Shown here one piece after another: positions 58,871 to 64,000 of a stretch of 64,000 bases of DNA. How positions within the stretch are numbered: position 1 is the stretch's first letter; the number at the start of each line of letters is the position of its first letter. Source of the DNA: Stomorhina lunata (taxonomy: Eukaryota > Arthropoda > Insecta > Diptera > Rhiniidae); assembly GCA_933228675.1 (NCBI GenBank), contig OW121741.1, forward strand, positions 17,566,271 through 17,630,270, written 5' to 3'. A model generated the notes under the pieces. The model did no database searches. It was not told the origin of the DNA and was given only the letters and a program-made list of their open reading frames with translations. A program made the position numbers and the translations under genes.

Positions 58871-59635
58871 ATACAGTGGCATAATATGATAATAAGACTG
58901 GCTCCTCTTTTCGAACTTTCCTCATCACTTTGAACAGCTCCTTAGTCGGCAAGTATATACCTCAGCTAAATCTCCTAGGTCTCCATAGAAACAAAAACCA
59001 CAGTTACTGCCCATATGTAAGACGGCGCTAAGTAAACACAAAGAAAAAATTTAATGGAAATTTTCATCTTAATACCAGGAGCCAAATCGCTTAAATCACT
59101 TAAAAATTCGTTTTATTAAAAGTTAAAATTTTTATTGCATATCTGGGTCATTTATATTTGAACTATTTATTATTTTATATTTTTAAAGTATTATCAATAG
59201 CTTACACCTTCCGTTCAACTTTCCTTTTTTTCCAGATGGCAGCCACCATTTTTTATACCAGATCACGTTCCATTAGTAATAGTTACTGCTTGGAAGAGGA
59301 AAATCGAAGATTATTACGTGATGTTTGATAGTTGACAGTCTAAATAGATTTCGGATATATTGACACGTAGCACTACGTTATGTTGAGCAAAAACAAAAAT
59401 TCTAAATAGAGAAAAAAAAGATAAACTCAAAACTGTTCAATAAAAATTCAAACTTTAAAGTTTATAAAAACATATAAGAGAATAAATAGTACTTAATTAT
59501 TTTAGAGGGATATAAACGGATAAATATTGAAAAATAAATAATAGGAGATATATTTTTGTATGCTTAAGTTTTTACAAAAAATATATGAATAATTTTCCTT
59601 TAAATGTATTGGTATTTTCTCTTCCATAACAAACT
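58871..59635. other. unique AT-rich stretch, no gene seen
   Basis: No supported gene or repeat between the two TIR elements. Confidence 0.5.
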
Positions 59636-60219
59636 ATTGGGCACTAGAGTGGTTCGAAAAAAAATGTTGAGTCAGTCACCCCCTAGCATTAAAGATAATG
59701 TAAAACTAATTATAAAACCATTTTTGTTATTTTTTTTACCACGCCTACAAATACCGCCCTTTTTGTATTTGTTAACTGTGTCGCCATCTTAAGTCCGATC
59801 ATAACACTTTATACATCGATGTTCAGGGCTCTGTAAGGGCTACATTTCTCTCTTTGATAGCTTTTGCAACCTCGTCAATTTCTAGTCATAACTTTTTAAA
59901 CTCCGAGTAGTACCCACCCTAACCAAATCGAGTAAAAATCTAGTTTTTAAAAGTTATGACTATAAATTGACGTGGTAGTAAAAAACTATCAAAGAGAGAA
60001 ATGTAGCCCTTACAGAGCCGCGAACACCGATATATAAAATGTTATGATCGGATTTAAAATGGCGACACAGTGAACAAAATAGTAAAAGGGCGGTATTTGT
60101 AGGCGTGGTAAAAAAATAAAAAATATTTTTTGGAATTGTTTTAACATTATCTTTAATCCTAGGGGGTGACTGACATAACTTTTTATTTTGTATGGAAGGC
60201 GAAATGCTCTATTGGGCAC
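59636..60219. mobile_element. foldback (MULE-like) element, 566 bp, 9-bp direct repeats
   Basis: The body 59645-60210 is almost entirely one inverted repeat. The left arm (to about 59913) and right arm (from about 59938) pair over some 260-270 bp, with shared words GTCAGTCACCCCCTAG, TACCACGCCTACAAATACCG, TGTGTCGCCAT and AAGGGCTACATTTCTCTCTT. The loop is about 25 nt. ATTGGGCAC stands immediately outside both ends (59636-59644, 60211-60219). Long arms with a 9-bp target duplication are the pattern of MULE or foldback elements. Apparent minus and plus frames of about 60-70 codons are arm shadows. No transposase. Confidence 0.75.
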
Positions 60220-61605
60220 CCCTGCTTTAGAAAATAAAATACAAGGGAATATGGGTGCGTATGATTGTTTGAAATCAAAACTTCAATATAATAATCATAC
60301 GCCCCGTATGAGCATTAATAGGGACTTTGCCTATTTTTAAAGCTATAAATCTTTATCAAAATACGATATTTATTATTTTTATTAATTTCACTTTAAAATA
60401 TGATCTTAATATAACAAATTTTATTAAATTTGCGCAGCTCATATTTTTCATGGATATGCTTTTTTCCTATTTGTCAATTAAATAATATTAATAATTTCCG
60501 CAATAATAATTCTCATATAACAGAAATTCCCATTTTTTATTTCCTGTATTTTCCATTTACTTATGTTTGTATAATTAACATAAATCCGTAATTGATAAGG
60601 TTATTTTGTATGTAATATATTTTTTTTTTAAATATTAACAATATTGCAACCACTACTCAAGCGCAATGGGTCATTAACATGACAATTGATTTTCAATTAA
60701 ATTAAAAAGAGGATACAACTTGGAAAAATATCAAAAAAAAAGGGTAGTCAGAGAAGCATTTTGTATTTTCTTGTTCCTATAATAAGTAAATTTTTGGAAA
60801 ATTTCACTTTTGTCAAAAAAAAAAAAAAAAATGTATAGAGTGAAATATCTTTATATTATTCACATTTTATGTGAAGATATATGTATATATTGTGTGTGCT
60901 TTCATCGATAAGCTTTGTGTGTTTCTTATTTTCACGTCTTATTTCACACTAAGAAGGTCATTAGAGCTTGAGCGCCAAAAAACGTGAAATTGCTGCTTTA
61001 GTGTAACTGTAACAGGTCAGTTACATTTTTCTCAACATTTTATAAAGAAAAATATTTCGATATTAAATTATAGGAATGAAACGTGAGCTTTTAAGAAAAT
61101 GCATTTAGATTTGTAATATCATAAGATTATACCAACTTGTGTTGACTTACTTGTTAGTAGCTGAGTATTTTAGTCTTTGTCCTAAGTACATCAGCCTTTG
61201 TCCTGGGTACTACCGCCCATAACACATAAATTGGTCAGCATAAATAAATTAATTTAAGTTCGTATATTTGTTCCAATATACACAAGTAATTTGACTCAAA
61301 TTTCATTACGTTAGCAAATAGTTACGCTACTAAATAAATAAGAATATAATGAAACAATTACTTCAATTATTTCCTATTATCTTCTTAATTTGCGCCTAAT
61401 TCTTAACAATTAAGGTCATGTTGCCAAATAGTCTATAAAGTTGATAATTGAAAACAAAGTACCTGAAAAACCTTACATATATAAAAAGATATTCGTATAC
61501 CTATACATCTACATAAGTAGAAATGTGTTTCTCTGTGTTATTTTATAGAACCTAACAATTCTCCAATGAAAAAATATAATGACAACTTTTCACAAATTTA
61601 ATATT
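60220..61605. other. unique AT-rich stretch, no gene seen
   Basis: Only a small direct duplication near 61175-61210 (CTTTGTCCTAAGTAC / CTTTGTCCTGGGTAC) stands out. No protein or RNA feature recognised. Confidence 0.5.
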
Positions 61606-63335
61606 TTTAGAAATTTTTTCCAAAAGTTTTTATAGGAAATTTTACAAAAATTTTATTTTTTATGGAAAATATTTCAAACATTTCCGATTTTTATAGGAAA
61701 TTTTTCAAAAATTTCCTAATTTTATAGGAAATTTTTCAAAAAATTCCTAATTTTATAGGAAATTTTTCAAAAAATTCCTAATTTTATAGGAAATTTTTCA
61801 AAAAATTCATAATTTTATAGGAAATTTTTCAAAAATTTTCGATTTTAATAGGAAATTTTTGAAAAATTTCCTATTTCTGTAGGAAATTTTTGAAAAATTT
61901 CTTATTTTTATAGGAAATTTTTGAAAAATTTAATATTTTTAAAGGAAATTTTTAAAAAATTTCCTATTTTTATAGGAAATTTTTCAAAAATTTTCTATTT
62001 TTATAGGAAATTTTTCAAAAATTTTCTATTTTTATAGGAAATTTTTCAAAATTTTTTTATTTTTATAGGAAATTTTTCAAAAATTTTTTATTTTTATAGG
62101 AAATTTTTCAAAAAAAAGTCCTATTTTTATAGGAAATATTTTAAAAATTTCCTATTTAAAAAAAAAAATTTTCAAAAATTTAATAATTTTAAAGGAAATT
62201 TTTCAAAAATTTCTGATTTTTATGGGAAATACTTTTATAGGAAATTTTTCAAAAATTTTCTATTTTTATAGGAAATTTTTTAAAAATTTTCTATTTTTAT
62301 AGGAAATTTTTCAAAAATTTTCTATTTTGATAGGAAATTTTTCAAAAATTTTCTTCTTTTATCAGAAATTTTTCAAAAATTTCCTACTTTTACAGTAAAT
62401 TTTTCAAAAATTTCCTACTTTTATAGGAAATTTTTCAAAAATTTTCCATTTTTACAGGAAATTTTTCAAAAATTTTTTATTTTTGTAGGAAATTTTTCAA
62501 AAGTTTTTTATTTCTATAAGAAATTTTTTAAAAATTTTCTATTTTTATAGGAAATTTTTTAAAGATTTCCTATTTTCATAGGAAATTTTTTAAAAATTTC
62601 CTATTTTTATAGGAAATTTTTTAAAAATTTCCTATTTTTATAGGAAATTTTTTAAAAATTTCTTATTTTTATAGGAAATTTTTTAAAAATTTCCTATTTT
62701 TATAGGAAATTTTTTAAAAATTTCCTATTTTTATAGGAACATTTTCAAAAATTTCCTATTTTTATAGGAACATTTTCAAAAATTTCCTATTTTTATAGGA
62801 AATTTTTTGTCAAATTTCCGATTTCTATAGGAAATTTTTAAAAAATTTCCTAATTTGATAGGAAGTTTTTGAAAAATTTCCTATTTTTATAAATAATTTT
62901 TGGAAAATTTTCTATTGTTACAGGAAATTTTTCAAAAATTTCCTATTTTTACAGGAAATTTTTCACAAATTTTTGATTTTTATAGGAAATTTTTAAAAAA
63001 TTTCCTAATTTGATAGGAAAATTGCCTATTTTTATAGGAAATTTTTGGAAAATTTCCTATTTTTATAGGAAATTTTTCAAAAACTTCCTATTTTTATAGG
63101 AAATTTTTCAAAAATTTCCTATTTTTTAAGAAATTTTTCAAAAATTTCCTATTTTTATAGGAAAATTTTCAAAAATTTCCTTTTTTATAGGAAATTTTCC
63201 AAATATTTCCTTTTTTATAGAATTTTTTTTTTAAATTTCCTATTTTTATATAAAATTTTTAAAAATTTGTTATTTATAGGAAATTTTTCGAAAATTTACT
63301 ATTTATAGGAACTTTTTTTAAAAATTTACTATTTA
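61606..63335. repeat. 31-bp minisatellite array (CCTATTTTTATAGG type), about 56 units
   Basis: The unit is TTTCCTATTTTTATAGG followed by AAATTTTTCAAAAA, 31 bp. Its reverse complement differs from the unit of the 0.8-2.3-kb array at about one fixed base (CCTAT here against ACTAT), so the two arrays are the same family in opposite orientation, about 60 kb apart. It contains near-palindromes TTTCCTAT...ATAGGAAA and AAATTTTTCAAAAATTT. Moderately diverged, with a few fused or shortened units (near 62220 and 63015). Confidence 0.92.
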
Positions 63336-63896
63336 TTTATACACAACTAAAGGTTAACCAAAAATAATGTATTATAACTTCCTACTATTTCCTGCTTATC
63401 CTTTGTCTTCTATTTAGGGTCAAAAGTTAGAGACCTACAAGCACTGACATCAATAAAATGACTTAAGCCAACAAAGTTTTTTTGTAAAACAACATAATAA
63501 TGAGGAACTTCTTATAAAGATAGGACAAGCCCATTATCTGCTTGAAGAGCTGACAATAAAAGGACATATTCTTGTATGTATTGTACAGGTATATTTACGA
63601 CACTCAAGTTAAGTTTACAAAACCGGTTACGAAACAACATTACTTTGTCTGTTGTTGTTCCTTTTCCTTTTCATTCATTTTTGTTTCCCTGACCTTGGGG
63701 CTTTATTTGAAACACTTAAGACAGGAAATGAGATACTTTTTTTTAATTCGAAATAAAAAGAAGTAAATTTTTCCGTCTATTGTGAAAATTTTATTTTATT
63801 TGTTCTTTTTGTTGTCTTGAAACAAAAAAAATGTTTGACCCTAAACCAAACGTTAAAAGCAGTAATGGAAGCAACGGTTATATGTGAACCTATTTT
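63336..63896. other. unique stretch, no gene seen
   Basis: No supported gene, RNA or repeat. Confidence 0.5.
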
Positions 63897-63941
63897 AGAC
63901 AGACAGAAAGACACATAAGCACACAAACAGACAGACAGACA

Positions 63942-63977
<36 letters not shown>

Positions 63978-64000
63978 GACAGACAGACAGACAGACAGAC
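63897..64000. repeat. compound microsatellite (CAGA)n-(CA)n-(CAGA)n, runs off the window
   Basis: Imperfect GACA/CAGA tetranucleotides, then about 15 CA units, then pure CAGA units to the last base. A Cys/Val-rich minus-strand frame across it is an artefact. True length unknown. Confidence 0.93.

Overview
This 64-kb window looks like gene-free, repeat-dominated nuclear DNA of an insect, most likely a higher fly (Diptera). That placement is inferred from the very high A+T content, Helitrons, a Tc1/mariner transposase remnant with DD37E spacing, a Jockey/CR1-like reverse transcriptase remnant, and a dispersed (TCCG)n-containing repeat of a type I recall from fly genomes. I found no intact protein-coding gene, rRNA, functional tRNA or CRISPR array. 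The only protein homologies I recognise are two dead transposon genes. The longest open frames (about 2,960 and 2,970 aa near 47.8-56.7 kb; 634-669 aa near 12.4-14.5 kb) are by-products of tandem repeats whose unit length is a multiple of three.

Left third (1-27 kb). Long A/T-rich minisatellite arrays alternate with short unique islands: a 31-bp array (0.8-2.3 kb), a 28-bp array (6.15-8.7 kb), a 33-bp array (12.5-14.4 kb), a 31-bp array (15.7-19.1 kb), a 29-bp array (20.9-25.2 kb) and a 31-bp array (26.0-26.7 kb). Most share one palindromic core, TTTTCTATAGAAAA or a close relative, so they look like branches of one satellite superfamily. A complete 570-bp Helitron (3.87-4.44 kb) and an array built from Helitron interior modules (9.6-11.5 kb) lie among them.

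Middle (27.8-40.4 kb). This is a transposon cluster: a second Helitron joined to an old copy of the (TCCG)n family, then two young copies of that family in inverted orientation (29.1-29.9 and 32.1-32.9 kb). Next comes a 3.27-kb hAT-like element with 15-bp terminal inverted repeats (TIRs) and an 8-bp target-site duplication (TSD). It contains a Tc1-like transposase remnant and a nested piggyBac-like TTAA element, which itself contains a reverse transcriptase pseudogene. A 1.65-kb Helitron follows, inserted into an older tandem duplication.

Right part (40.6-64 kb). A heavily decayed CTATAG-type array (40.7-44.0 kb) is followed by a domain of repeats carrying the word CGATATCGAATGCG (44.0-47.5 kb). 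Then comes an apparently uninterrupted 8.86-kb hexanucleotide array (TTAGTA, about 1,476 copies). A 1.18-kb TIR element with a 6-bp TSD and tRNA-like inserts lies at 57.7-58.9 kb, and a 566-bp foldback element flanked by a 9-bp direct repeat at 59.6-60.2 kb. A second large 31-bp array at 61.6-63.3 kb matches the one at 0.8-2.3 kb but in opposite orientation. The window ends inside a (CA)n/(CAGA)n microsatellite.

There is no pathway or operon here. The layout is explained by satellite expansion, shuffling into higher-order repeats and nested transposon insertion.
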